Source: 66-474 sp040388785
GTDB taxonomy: Bacteria > Pseudomonadota > Gammaproteobacteria > Xanthomonadales > Rhodanobacteraceae
Reading direction: 5' to 3'
NCBI GenBank assembly: GCA_040388785.1
Contig: JAZKBD010000065.1
Span: 38,818-102,817, forward strand
DNA length: 64,000 nucleotides
The translations under genes and the position numbers were made by a program. Numbering within the stretch: position 1 is the stretch's first letter; each line of letters begins with the position of its first letter. This document shows, one piece after another, positions 34,523 through 43,691 of this stretch. The notes beneath the pieces were generated by a model, which saw only the letters and a program-made list of their open reading frames with translations, searched no databases and had not been told where the DNA came from.

Positions 34523-35919
34523 TGCCCACCGCCACGTCCGATGCCTTCGTGTTTTTCGGTGCCACCGGTGATCTTGCGTACAAGCAGATCTTTCCGGCCC
34601 TGCAGGCGCTGATCAAGGACGGCAAGCTGGACATGCCGGTGATCGGCATCGCGCGTTCGGGCTGGGATGTCGACAAGCTGCGCAAGCGCGCCGAGGACAG
34701 CCTCAAGGAACACGGCGGCATCGACAAGGCCGCGTTCGCGAAATTGTCGAAGCAGATGCAATACCTCGACGGCGACTACGGCGACGCCTCGACCTACGAG
34801 AAGCTCCGCAAGGCGCTCGGCGACGCCGAGCACCCGCTGCACTACCTCGCGATCCCGCCCAGCATGTTCGTGCCGGTGGTGAAGGGACTCGCGGCGTCAG
34901 GCTGCTCGCAGGGCGCGCGGGTGATCGTGGAAAAGCCGTTCGGCCGCGACCTGAAATCCGCGCGCGCGCTGAACCGCACGCTGCATCGTTTCTTCCGCGA
35001 GCACGACATCTTCCGCATCGACCATTACCTCGGCAAGGAACCGGTGCAGAACCTGCTGTATTTCCGTTTCGCCAACGCGCTGCTGGAGCCGATCTGGAAC
35101 CGTGACCACATCGCCAGCATGCAGATCACCATGGCCGAGGATTTCGGCGTGCAGGGCCGCGGCCGCTTCTACGACGAAGTCGGTGCGATCCGCGACGTGG
35201 TGCAGAACCACATGTTCCAGGTGCTGGCGTTGCTGGCGATGGGGCCGCCGGCCAACCGCAGCGCCGACGCGATGCGCGACGAGAAGCTGCGCCTGTTCCG
35301 TTCGATGCGTCCGCTGAAACCCGAGGACATCGTGCGCGGGCAGTTCGACGGCTACCTGAAAGAACCGGGCGTTGCGAAGAAATCCACCGTCGAAACCTTC
35401 GCGGCCCTGCGCATCCACATGGACACCTGGCGCTGGGCCGGCGTGCCGTTCTTCATCCGCGCGGGCAAGCAGTTGCCGGTGAAGTGCACCGAGGTGCTGG
35501 TGCGGCTGAAGAACCCACCGCAACAGGTGTTCGATGATCCGTCGAACGGCGCGGTCAACCATTTCCGCTTTCGCCTGAGTCCCGACGTGATCATCTCGAT
35601 CGGCGCGCGGGTCAAGGAACCGGGTGAGGCCATGAAGGGCCATCCGGTGGAACTGGTCGCGCATCGACACATCCGCACGGGCATGATGCCGTACGAACGC
35701 CTGCTGGGCGACGCGATCGACGGCGATTCGGCGCTGTTCACCCGCGACGATTGCGTGGAAGAAGCGTGGCGCGTGCTCGATCCGATCATCGGCGACAAGG
35801 TGCCCGTGCACAAATACAAACCCGGCACGTGGGGCCCGAAGCAGGCCGATGCGCTGATCGCGGAAGCGGGCGGCTGGAACGATCCCAAAGTCGACGCCGC
35901 CATCAAGGCCGAGCAATGA
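34522..35919 (+). CDS. zwf: Glucose-6-phosphate 1-dehydrogenase
   Basis: Oxidises glucose 6-phosphate to 6-phosphogluconolactone with NAD(P)+, the entry to the oxidative pentose phosphate and Entner-Doudoroff routes (465 aa, slightly short for the family). Coenzyme motif GATGDLA (13-19), EKPFGRD (137-143), active-site RIDHYLGKE (165-173) and late KCTEVLVRLKNPP. The ATG shares its A with the GH94 stop codon (TGATG), so the two are translationally coupled. It is followed by three more genes linked by ATGA overlaps. Confidence 0.95.
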   Translation: MPTATSDAFVFFGATGDLAYKQIFPALQALIKDGKLDMPVIGIARSGWDVDKLRKRAEDSLKEHGGIDKAAFAKLSKQMQYLDGDYGDASTYEKLRKALGDAEHPLHYLAIPPSMFVPVVKGLAASGCSQGARVIVEKPFGRDLKSARALNRTLHRFFREHDIFRIDHYLGKEPVQNLLYFRFANALLEPIWNRDHIASMQITMAEDFGVQGRGRFYDEVGAIRDVVQNHMFQVLALLAMGPPANRSADAMRDEKLRLFRSMRPLKPEDIVRGQFDGYLKEPGVAKKSTVETFAALRIHMDTWRWAGVPFFIRAGKQLPVKCTEVLVRLKNPPQQVFDDPSNGAVNHFRFRLSPDVIISIGARVKEPGEAMKGHPVELVAHRHIRTGMMPYERLLGDAIDGDSALFTRDDCVEEAWRVLDPIIGDKVPVHKYKPGTWGPKQADALIAEAGGWNDPKVDAAIKAEQ

Positions 35920-36620
35920 ACGCGGTCGCACCCGTGGTGTTCCTGCTCGATGTCGACAATACCTTGCTCGACAACGACCAGGTGCAGGCGGACCTCGATG
36001 CGCACATCGCCAAACTGTTTGGTGCGGACGCGGCGAAGACGTACTGGAACCTCTACGAAACCTTGCGCGAAAAGCTCGGCTACGCCGATTACCTTGGCGC
36101 GATCCAGCAATTCCGCCTGGCGTGCGACGACGAAGTGCGCGCGCAGGATCTCGCCGCGTGGCTGCTCAACTATCCGTTTGCCGAGCGCCTGTATCCGGGC
36201 GCGCTCGATGCGGTCGCGCACCTGGCGCAATTCGGCGAGTGCGTGGTGCTCTCCGATGGCGACGTGGTGCTGCAGCCGCGCAAGATCGAAGCCTCCGGCA
36301 TCGCCCGCGCGGTGCAGGACCGGGTCTTGATCTACGTGCACAAGGAGCGCATGTTGGATGACGTGGCCCGGCGTTTTCCCGCCCAGCGTTACGTGATGGT
36401 CGAGGACAAGCTGCGCGTGCTGGATGGCATGAAGCGCCGCTGGCGCGAACGCCTCACCACCGTGTTCGTGCGCCAGGGCCATTACGCGAACGATCCCGCC
36501 GCGCGCAAGGAATATCCGCCCGCACAAATCGAACTAGGCGGCATCGGCGAGCTTTGCGACCTGGATGCCGGCGCCTTTGTTTCCCCATCCGAACCGGCTA
36601 CCGCCACGGAGCACCCATGA
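35916..36620 (+). CDS. HAD-superfamily hydrolase within the sugar operon
   Basis: Haloacid dehalogenase-like hydrolase (234 aa). Motif I is FLLDVDNTLLDND with the nucleophile Asp12 and Asp14. Motif II is CVVLSDGDVVL, and motif IV lies around YVMVEDKLRVLDGM. A helical cap lies between residues 20 and 95. Probably a phosphatase for a small phosphorylated metabolite. It overlaps zwf before it and tal after it by four bases each, so it is expressed with pentose phosphate enzymes. Removal of a sugar-phosphate by-product is a reasonable idea but unproven. Confidence 0.82.
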   Translation: MNAVAPVVFLLDVDNTLLDNDQVQADLDAHIAKLFGADAAKTYWNLYETLREKLGYADYLGAIQQFRLACDDEVRAQDLAAWLLNYPFAERLYPGALDAVAHLAQFGECVVLSDGDVVLQPRKIEASGIARAVQDRVLIYVHKERMLDDVARRFPAQRYVMVEDKLRVLDGMKRRWRERLTTVFVRQGHYANDPAARKEYPPAQIELGGIGELCDLDAGAFVSPSEPATATEHP

Positions 36621-37723
36621 ACGCAACGAAGCAACTGCACGACCTCGGCCAGAGCCTCTGGCTGGACAACATCACCCGCGGGATGCTGGACGACGGCACG
36701 CTGGCGAAATACATCGCCGACCACGACGTGACGGGGCTGACGTCCAACCCTTCGATCTTCGACAAGGCCATCTCCGGCGGACACGACTACGACGGCGCGA
36801 TCGCCGACTTGCTTGCCGACGGGCAGCACGGCGAAGACCTGTTCTTCTCGCTGGCGCTGCAGGACCTCACCCGCGCCGCCGACCTGTTCAAGCCGGCGTT
36901 CCACGCCAGCGACGGCGTGGACGGATTCGTCTCGCTGGAAGTTTCGCCGCTGCTTGCGGATGACACCGAGGCCACGATCCGGTCGGCGGCCACGCTGCAC
37001 GGCAAGGCGCGGCGCGACAACCTGTTCATCAAGATTCCCGGCACGCCGGCCGGCATTCCGGCGATCGAGGAATCGATCTATCGCGGCGTGCCGATCAACG
37101 TCACGCTGCTGTTCTCGCGCGAGCAATATCTCGCCGCGGCCGAAGCCTGGATGCGCGGCATCGAGCGCCGCATCGCCGAAGGCAAGTCGCCCAGCGTCGA
37201 TTCGGTGGCGTCGGTGTTCATCAGCCGCTGGGACGTGGCGGTCACCGACAAGGTGCCCGCGGAACTGAAGGATCGCCTTGGCATCGCGATCGGCCAGCGC
37301 ATCTACAAGGCCTACTGCGAGCTGCGCGAAACGCCGCGCTGGAAGAAAATCCTCGCCGCCGGCGTGCATCCGCAACGCCTGCTGTGGGCCAGCACCGGCA
37401 CCAAGGATCCGAAGGCGCCGGACACGCTGTATGTCGAGGCGCTGGCCGCGCCCGACACCATCAACACGATGCCCGACAAGACCCTGCTGGCTTTCGCCGA
37501 CCACGGCAAGCTGCACGGTGCGATGGCGAAGGACGGCGGCGATTGCGAGCAGGTGATCGCGCAGTTCAGGGCCGCCGGCATCGACGATGCAGCGCTCGCG
37601 GGGCAGTTGCAGCGCGAGGGCGCGGCGTCGTTCGTGAAATCCTGGAACGACCTGCTGGAACGCATCACGCAGAAAAGCTCGGCGGTGGAATCGAAGGCCG
37701 CGGGGCAGGGGGCGCGCACATGA
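36617..37723 (+). CDS. tal: Transaldolase
   Basis: Moves a dihydroxyacetone unit between sedoheptulose 7-phosphate and glyceraldehyde 3-phosphate in the non-oxidative pentose phosphate pathway (368 aa). Residues: GLTSNPSIFDKAI near position 40, SLEVSPLLADD, and the Schiff-base Lys139 in NLFIKIPGTPAG. The length matches the longer transaldolase class found in actinobacteria and many proteobacteria, often next to pgi as here. ATGA overlaps link it to the HAD gene and to pgi. Confidence 0.94.
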   Translation: MNATKQLHDLGQSLWLDNITRGMLDDGTLAKYIADHDVTGLTSNPSIFDKAISGGHDYDGAIADLLADGQHGEDLFFSLALQDLTRAADLFKPAFHASDGVDGFVSLEVSPLLADDTEATIRSAATLHGKARRDNLFIKIPGTPAGIPAIEESIYRGVPINVTLLFSREQYLAAAEAWMRGIERRIAEGKSPSVDSVASVFISRWDVAVTDKVPAELKDRLGIAIGQRIYKAYCELRETPRWKKILAAGVHPQRLLWASTGTKDPKAPDTLYVEALAAPDTINTMPDKTLLAFADHGKLHGAMAKDGGDCEQVIAQFRAAGIDDAALAGQLQREGAASFVKSWNDLLERITQKSSAVESKAAGQGART

Positions 37724-39360
37724 GTGCGCCGTCCTTGCGTTCGTCGCCCGAGTGGAAGGCGCTCGCAAAGCATTGGCAGTCGCTGCGCGGCACGACGCTG
37801 CAGCAGCTGTTCGACGCCGATGGCGAGCGCGGCACGCGGCTGACGGCGGAAGGCGCCGGGCTGTACCTCGACTATTCCAAGAACCTCGTCACCGGCGAAA
37901 CCTTGCGCCTGCTGCAAAGGCTGGCGAAGGCGCGCGGTGTGTTCGCGCGGCGCGATGCGATGTTCCGTGGCGACAAGATCAACGAAACCGAGAAGCGCGC
38001 GGTGCTGCACGTGGCGCTGCGCGCGCCGCGCGGTGAACGGATTTTCGTCGACGGCAAGGACGTGGTTCCCGAAGTGCACGAAGTGCTCGACCGCATGGCT
38101 GCCTTCAGCGACAAGCTGCGTTCGGGTGAATGGCGCGGGCACACCGGCAAGCCCATCTGCAACGTCATCAGCATCGGCATCGGCGGTTCCGACCTCGGGC
38201 CCGTGATGGCCTACGAGGCGCTGAAGCATTACAGCCGCCGCGACATGACGTTCCGTTTCGTGTCCAACGTCGATCCCACCGATTTCGTGGAAGCGACGCG
38301 CGACCTCGACGCCGAAGAAACGCTGTTCATCATCTGCTCCAAGACGTTTACGACGCTGGAGACGCTGACCAATGCGCACGCGGCGCGCGACTGGTGCCTG
38401 CAAAAGCTCGGTGGCGATCAGTCGGCAGTCGCCAAACACTTTGTCGCGGTTTCCACCAACGCGGAAGAAGTCGAAAAGTTCGGCATCGACACCGCCAACG
38501 TGGTCGGCTTCTGGGATTGGGTCGGCGGTCGCTATTCGATGGATTCGGCGATCGGCCTGTCCACCATGCTCGCGATCGGGCCCGAAGCGTTCCGCGAAAT
38601 GCTGGCGGGCTTCCACGCGATGGACGTGCATTTCAGGAACACGCCGGCGGAACGGAACCTGCCGCTGCTGATGGGGCTGCTTTCGACATGGTACAACGAT
38701 TTTTTCGGCGCCCAGACCGTCGCGGTGCTGCCGTACGCGCAATACCTGAAGCGTTTTCCCGCGTACCTGCAGCAGTTGACGATGGAGTCCAACGGCAAGC
38801 ACGTGATGTTGTCCGGCGAGCACGTCGATTACGCGACCGGCCCGATCTACTGGGGCGAGCCCGGCACCAACGGCCAGCATTCGTTCTACCAGTTGATCCA
38901 CCAGGGCACGCGCCTGATCCCATGTGATTTCATCGGGTTCATGCATTCGCTGAATCCGCTCGGCGGCCAGCACGATCTGCTGATGGCCAACCTGCTCGCG
39001 CAAACCGAAGCGCTGGCGTTCGGCAAGACGCCTGGGCAAGTGCGCGCGGAAGGCACGCCGGAGTGGCTGGTGCCGCACCGGGTCTGCGAAGGCAATCGGC
39101 CCACCAATACCATCCTCGTCGAAGACCTGACGCCGCATTCGCTGGGTGCGCTGGTCGCGCTGTACGAACACAGCGTGTTCACCCAGGGTGCCATCTGGCA
39201 CATCGATTCGTTCGACCAGTGGGGCGTTGAGCTGGGCAAGCAGCTCGCGAACAAGGTGATCCCGCAGTTGCAGGATGCCGGCGAGCCGAAACTCGAACAC
39301 GACAGCTCGACCAATGCACTGATCCGCCGTTATCGCGCCGCGCGCAGGAGCGGAGCATGA
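37720..39360 (+). CDS. pgi: Glucose-6-phosphate isomerase
   Basis: Interconverts glucose 6-phosphate and fructose 6-phosphate (546 aa, the full Escherichia coli-type length). Signatures: ICNVISIGIGGSDLGPVMAYEAL, SKTFTTLETLTNA, the PGI motif region WVGGRYSMDSAIGL and GVELGKQLANKV near the C-terminus. It closes the stop-to-start chain GH94-zwf-HAD-tal-pgi. In this setting it can return fructose 6-phosphate from the pentose cycle to glucose 6-phosphate. A 214-base spacer with a repeat pair separates it from pgm. Confidence 0.96.
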   Translation: MSAPSLRSSPEWKALAKHWQSLRGTTLQQLFDADGERGTRLTAEGAGLYLDYSKNLVTGETLRLLQRLAKARGVFARRDAMFRGDKINETEKRAVLHVALRAPRGERIFVDGKDVVPEVHEVLDRMAAFSDKLRSGEWRGHTGKPICNVISIGIGGSDLGPVMAYEALKHYSRRDMTFRFVSNVDPTDFVEATRDLDAEETLFIICSKTFTTLETLTNAHAARDWCLQKLGGDQSAVAKHFVAVSTNAEEVEKFGIDTANVVGFWDWVGGRYSMDSAIGLSTMLAIGPEAFREMLAGFHAMDVHFRNTPAERNLPLLMGLLSTWYNDFFGAQTVAVLPYAQYLKRFPAYLQQLTMESNGKHVMLSGEHVDYATGPIYWGEPGTNGQHSFYQLIHQGTRLIPCDFIGFMHSLNPLGGQHDLLMANLLAQTEALAFGKTPGQVRAEGTPEWLVPHRVCEGNRPTNTILVEDLTPHSLGALVALYEHSVFTQGAIWHIDSFDQWGVELGKQLANKVIPQLQDAGEPKLEHDSSTNALIRRYRAARRSGA

Positions 39361-39379
39361 TGCTGAGCTGCACCTTTCT

Positions 39380-39524
39380 CCCTCTCCTCCAAGCAACGCT
39401 TGGGGGAGAGGGTTGGGGTGAGGGGGCGGACGTTTCGTATTGCAGGAATGATTCGGTGGCGCGAGATTGTTCCCCCTCACCTCGGCCCTCTCCCCCAAAC
39501 GAAGAAGCCGCTTGGGGGAGAGGG
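39380..39524. repeat. Inverted pair of CCCTCTCCCCC repeats between pgi and pgm
   Basis: Copy one (39380-39426) ends TTGGGGGAGAGGGTTGGGGTGAGGGGG. Copy two (39472-39524) begins CCCCCTCACCTCGG and ends CTTGGGGGAGAGGG. Between them is ATTGCAGGAATGATTC, and TTGCAGGAATGAT recurs right after copy two (39543 onward). The unit could form hairpins that partly end transcription or protect the upstream RNA; this is inferred. Confidence 0.8.
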
Positions 39525-39574
39525 AGAACGAGTGTTCTTCCTGTTGCAGGAATGATCTTTGACGGATCGGTGCA

Positions 39575-41224
39575 ATGAGCGGCGAAAAGATCAGTCCGCT
39601 CGCGGGCAAGCCGGCGCCCAGGGACATCCTTGTCGACATCGACAAGCTTCTGGCCGCTTATGCGGATATACGTCCGGATCCGGCCAATCCCGCGCAGCGC
39701 GTCGCGTTCGGCACCTCCGGTCATCGCGGCTCCTCGCTGGATGGGAGCTTCAACGAGTGGCACATCCTCGCGATCACGCAGGCGATTTGCGACTACCGCG
39801 CGAAGGAGTCGGTCACCGGGCCGCTGTTCATCGGTTTCGATACGCATGCACTCTCGAAACCTGCTTTCAAGTCCGCGCTGGAAGTGCTGGCGGCGAACGG
39901 TGTCGAAGTGATGACCTCGAAGGGCGGCGAGTTCACCCCGACGCCCGCGATCTCGCACGCGATCCTGGTGCACAACCACGGCCGCGAGTCGGGGTTGGCC
40001 GACGGCATCGTGATCACCCCTTCGCACAATCCACCCGACAACGGCGGCTTCAAGTACAACCCGGTCAATGGCGGACCGGCAGGCACGGAAATCACCGGCT
40101 GGGTGCAGAAGCTGGCCAACCAGTACCTTGAAAACAAGCTGGCCGGCGTCAAGCGCGTGCCGTTCGCGCAAGCCTGCGCAGCGTCCACGACCCGCACGCA
40201 CGATTACCTCGATGCCTACGTTGCGGACCTGGTGCACATGATCGACTTCGACGCGATTCGCGGTTCCGGGCTCAAGTTGGCGGTCGACCCGCTGGGCGGC
40301 GCCGGCGTGCACTACTGGGCGCCGATCGCCGCGCGCTACAAGCTCGACCTGACCGTCGTCAGCGAGGAAGTCGATCCGCGCTTCGCGTTCATGACCGTGG
40401 ATTGGGATGGACAGATTCGCATGGATCCGTCGTCCGAATACGCGATGCAGCGCTTGCTGGCGCTGAAGGACAAGTACGACGTGGCGTTCGCGTGCGACAC
40501 CGACCACGACCGCCATGGCGTGGTGACGCGTTCGTCGGGGTTGCTCAATGCCAACCACTACCTCACGGTGATGATCGACTACCTGTTCCGCGAACGGAAG
40601 CGCTGGCCCGCTGTCGCCGCCGTCGGCAAGACGGTGGTCAGCACCGCGCTGATCGACCGGGTGGTGAGGAAGGCCGGGCGCAAGCTGTTCGAAGTGCCGG
40701 TCGGCTTCAAGTGGTTCGCGCCGGGATTGTTCGACGGTTCGCTCGGGTTCGGCGGCGAAGAAAGCGCGGGTGCTTCGTTCCTGCGCATCGACGGCTCGGT
40801 CTGGACCACTGACAAGGATGGCATCGTGCCCGCCTTGCTGTCCGCCGAGATCACGGCCAGGGCCGGGCGCGATCCGGGCGAGGTATATGCGGCGCTCGCC
40901 GGCGAGCTTGGCCGGCCGTTTGCCGATCGTGTCCAGGCAGCTGCCAATTCATCGCAGAAACAAAAGCTTTCAAGGCTTTCCGCGAGTGAAATCGAGCTTG
41001 AAACCCTGGGTGGTGACACGGTCGAAGCGGTGCTGGACAAGGCGCCCGGCAACGACGCGCCGATCGGCGGCGTCAAGGTGGTCGCGGAGCACGGCTGGTT
41101 CGCTGCAAGACCGTCGGGCACGGAAGACATCTACAAGATCTACGCCGAGAGTTTCCGCGACGAAGCACACCTGCAATCGATCCTCGCCGAGGCGCAGCAG
41201 GTCGTGGACAAGGCGATCGCCTGA
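39575..41224 (+). CDS. pgm: Phosphoglucomutase (alpha-D-glucose phosphate-specific)
   Basis: Converts glucose 1-phosphate and glucose 6-phosphate into each other (549 aa, the Escherichia coli Pgm class). FGTSGHRGSSLDGSFNE precedes the phosphoserine loop VITPSHNPPDNGG (Ser150). The metal site is FACDTDHDRHG, the sugar-binding motif is GFGGEESAG, and the phosphate loop near the end is AARPSGTEDIYKIYAE. It follows pgi and the repeat pair. It supplies the link between the glucose 1-phosphate expected from the GH94 phosphorylase and zwf/pgi; making glucose 1-phosphate for glycogen or surface sugars is the alternative use. Confidence 0.95.
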   Translation: MSGEKISPLAGKPAPRDILVDIDKLLAAYADIRPDPANPAQRVAFGTSGHRGSSLDGSFNEWHILAITQAICDYRAKESVTGPLFIGFDTHALSKPAFKSALEVLAANGVEVMTSKGGEFTPTPAISHAILVHNHGRESGLADGIVITPSHNPPDNGGFKYNPVNGGPAGTEITGWVQKLANQYLENKLAGVKRVPFAQACAASTTRTHDYLDAYVADLVHMIDFDAIRGSGLKLAVDPLGGAGVHYWAPIAARYKLDLTVVSEEVDPRFAFMTVDWDGQIRMDPSSEYAMQRLLALKDKYDVAFACDTDHDRHGVVTRSSGLLNANHYLTVMIDYLFRERKRWPAVAAVGKTVVSTALIDRVVRKAGRKLFEVPVGFKWFAPGLFDGSLGFGGEESAGASFLRIDGSVWTTDKDGIVPALLSAEITARAGRDPGEVYAALAGELGRPFADRVQAAANSSQKQKLSRLSASEIELETLGGDTVEAVLDKAPGNDAPIGGVKVVAEHGWFAARPSGTEDIYKIYAESFRDEAHLQSILAEAQQVVDKAIA

Positions 41225-41234
41225 TCCGCAAACG

Positions 41235-41251
41235 TTTCCGCTGCGCGGAAA
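41235..41251. terminator. Possible terminator hairpin after pgm
   Basis: TTTCCGC / GCGGAAA form a 7-base stem with a 3-base loop ten bases past the pgm stop. It is followed by AGATTT, not a clean T-run, so rho-independent action is only possible. Confidence 0.35.
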
Positions 41252-41345
41252 AGATTTCAGGCAGCCGCCGCGACGCGTTGCCCGCACTGCACGTCGGAAC
41301 TCGGCGGCTTGATCTGCGGACGTGTTGCAATGCGCGGCTCGCGTC

Positions 41346-41978
41346 TCACGCCGGCTTCGCGTACTGGTCCACCGCGCCGGCCATTTCGACCAGCGTCTGC
41401 TCCATCGATTTCACGCCGTAGGGATAGAACCCGGCTTTGTCGCCGGCATCCCATTTGCGCTTCAAGCCATCGGCGTAGAGGTCCCAGTCCGGCCGGATGT
41501 CGCGCGTGAGTTCGCGCAACTCCGCGTGCAGCTCCGCCACCGATGGGCGGCCCCAGTAGTAGTAGCCGTTCCACACTTTGTGGATGCGCAGACCCGGACC
41601 CAGCAGGAAGGTGTGCGGGATCATCGGCTCGTGCTGCGTGTCGGTGTATTCGAGGATGCCGAGTTCGTCGCGCACGCGTTTCTCCTCGTCATAGAGGAAC
41701 GGATAGCAGGCGCCGAGTTGCTGGCGCAGGTTGTTGGTGGTGTGCCAGTCGTCGGTGGTGATCACCACCAGATGGCAACTGCCGACCACGAGTTGCGGAT
41801 GGAAGCGCGTCAGTTCCTTCAACTGCTCGCGATCCTTCGGACAGAAGAAGCCGCGGATCAGCACCACCAGCATGGGGTCCTGCTTGCCTTGCAGGCTGGA
41901 CAGACGGCGCTTCACCTTGGTATGGTCCGGCAACTCGAAATCCGGAAAGGTCTGGCCGGCAGCAATCTTGCTGTTCAT
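41346..41978 (-). CDS. Peroxiredoxin-like (AhpC/TSA, redoxin) protein
   Basis: Thioredoxin-fold protein (210 aa) of the redoxin family. FPDFELPDHTKVKRRLSSLQG precedes the active-site region VVLIRGFFCPKDREQL, whose Cys46 takes the place of the peroxidatic Cys (the usual form is PxxxTxxC). It lacks a second conserved Cys, so a 1-Cys mechanism or a non-peroxidase role is possible. No signal peptide. The ATG at 41978 follows GGAGGTGCAC; six extra codons upstream are less likely. It converges on pgm and has 200 bases of gene-free DNA upstream. Confidence 0.8.
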   Translation of the reverse strand: MNSKIAAGQTFPDFELPDHTKVKRRLSSLQGKQDPMLVVLIRGFFCPKDREQLKELTRFHPQLVVGSCHLVVITTDDWHTTNNLRQQLGACYPFLYDEEKRVRDELGILEYTDTQHEPMIPHTFLLGPGLRIHKVWNGYYYWGRPSVAELHAELRELTRDIRPDWDLYADGLKRKWDAGDKAGFYPYGVKSMEQTLVEMAGAVDQYAKPA

Positions 41979-42178
41979 GTGCACCTCCGTGTGCATGTTT
42001 GACGAGCCGCGTGCGCGTCGGTCAGGTCAGGCTAGGACGCGATGCCGCGTTCCGCAACCGCCGGTCATGGATGGTTGGCGGCGAATGCCCACGCGAAGGG
42101 ACACGCCAACACGCCGCGTCGACACATCGCTTCGCGATCGCTGGCATCCTCTCGAGGTGTCTGCGTGAGGGAACACGG

Positions 42179-43060
42179 ATGTTCGGGACGACATGGCGCA
42201 CCTTGAAGGCGATCGCCGACGGCTTTTTCGGGAACAAGCCGTTCCAGCTTGCCGCCGCCCTGAGCTACTACACGCTGCTCTCGATGGCGCCGCTGCTCCT
42301 GCTGTTGACCGGACTGGCCGGACTCGTTTTCGGCGAAGCCACGGCGCGTGCGCAACTGCTGCAATACGTCGACGCGATGGTCGGCTCACAGGAGGCCGAC
42401 GTGGTGCGCGCGCTGATGACGCAGGCCGGCAATCACCATGCCGGCGTGATTTCCACGCTGATCGGCACCGCGGTGCTGGTGGTTGGCGCCACCACCGTAT
42501 TCGCGCACCTGCAGACCGCGCTCAACCAGATCTGGGATGTGCGTGCCGCCCCCGCGCGCAACATGGTTTGGCGGTTGCTCGGTTCGCGACTGCTCGCGCT
42601 GGCGATCGTGCTGGGCATGGCTTTCGTGCTGCTGGTGTCGATGGCCTTGAGCGTCGCGCTGGCGGGAGCGCAGGATTACCTGTCGCACCTGTTCCCGGGC
42701 GCCGACATCGCGATCCGCGTGGCGGGCGGGCTGGTTTCGTTCGGCATCCTGGTCGCGCTGATCGCATTGTTGTTCAAGTACGTGCCCGATGCGGAAATCG
42801 CCTGGCACGAAGTATTCGCCGGCGCGCTGATCACGGCGGCGCTGCTGACCGCCGGAAAGTTCGTGCTGGGCGTCTATCTCGCGCGCTTGCGTTACAGCTC
42901 CGCGGGCGCGGCGGGCTCGCTCATCCTGATCGTCGTGTGGGTCTACTACAGCGCGCTGATCCTGTTCCTCGGCGCGCAAATCACCCAGGTCGTTGCCTGC
43001 CGGTTCGGCAAGCCGATCCGGCCGAAGGCACACGCCCGGCGCGCCACGCAGAACCCGTAG
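42179..43060 (+). CDS. YihY/BrkB-family inner-membrane protein
   Basis: Six-helix membrane protein (293 aa) of the family once annotated as ribonuclease BN. Signatures: FQLAAALSYYTLLSMAPLLLL in helix 1, TTVFAHLQTALNQIWDV, LFKYVPDAEIAWHEVFAGAL and GSLILIVVWVYYSALILFLGAQITQV. The molecular function is unsettled; the RNase label is considered wrong for this family. I chose the ATG at 42179 (GAGGGAACACGG upstream); the frame is open 60 codons further without similarity. No obvious operon partner. Confidence 0.85.
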   Translation: MFGTTWRTLKAIADGFFGNKPFQLAAALSYYTLLSMAPLLLLLTGLAGLVFGEATARAQLLQYVDAMVGSQEADVVRALMTQAGNHHAGVISTLIGTAVLVVGATTVFAHLQTALNQIWDVRAAPARNMVWRLLGSRLLALAIVLGMAFVLLVSMALSVALAGAQDYLSHLFPGADIAIRVAGGLVSFGILVALIALLFKYVPDAEIAWHEVFAGALITAALLTAGKFVLGVYLARLRYSSAGAAGSLILIVVWVYYSALILFLGAQITQVVACRFGKPIRPKAHARRATQNP

Positions 43061-43163
43061 TCACCCGCGCGCAGTGGTCGCTGCCGTGACGTGGCATTCA
43101 CAACCGGCTGCATAAGCTTTGCCTGCCCGCAAGGACGCGGGTGCAAGGAAAGGGAGTTCCGTC

Positions 43164-43574
43164 ATGCTGCAGCAATCCACGATTGCCCTCGAAGACGCGC
43201 GCCGGATGATCGTTGGCGCCCAGGCCAAGGCGCGCGATATCGGCCAGCCGATGAACATCGCCGTCGTCGACAACGGCGGCAATCTGGTTGCGTTCGTACA
43301 CATGGATGGCGCGTGGAAGGGCAGCGTCGACATCGCGATCGACAAGGCGTTCACGTCGGCGATGTTCGAACTGCCGACCAAGGGGCTGGCCGAGAAGGCG
43401 CAACCGGACAAGCCTTTCTACGGCATCCAGGTTTCCAACCACGGTCGCGTGATGATTTTCCCCGGCGGCATCCCGCTGAAGCAGGACAGCCAGTGCGTGG
43501 GCGCGGTCGGCGTCAGCGGCGGCGACAACGCCCAGGACCAGGCTGTCGCCGAAGCCGCGGTGGCGGCGCTTTGA
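43164..43574 (+). CDS. GlcG/HbpS-family protein
   Basis: Small cytosolic protein (136 aa) of the GlcG/HbpS/PduO-C fold, whose better studied members bind heme or cobalamin. It reads LEDARRMIVGAQAKARDIGQPMNIAVVDNGGNLVAFVHMDGA, then SVDIAIDKAFTSAMF and the glycine-rich FPGGIPLKQDSQCVGAVGVSGG. It starts at the ATG at 43164 behind AAAGGGAG. No heme ligand can be named from sequence. It precedes the DUF4142 and xoxF-like genes on the same strand, but a 117-base spacer makes common transcription uncertain. Confidence 0.82.
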   Translation: MLQQSTIALEDARRMIVGAQAKARDIGQPMNIAVVDNGGNLVAFVHMDGAWKGSVDIAIDKAFTSAMFELPTKGLAEKAQPDKPFYGIQVSNHGRVMIFPGGIPLKQDSQCVGAVGVSGGDNAQDQAVAEAAVAAL

Positions 43575-43691
43575 AACGCATGGACATCCATCGCGCAGCG
43601 GGCGCACGCAACATGTCGCAGCTTGGGCGGCACGCATCAGTTACTGCATGAAGGTTGTTTCAACCCAACACCACGGGCACGGAGGCTCGCC

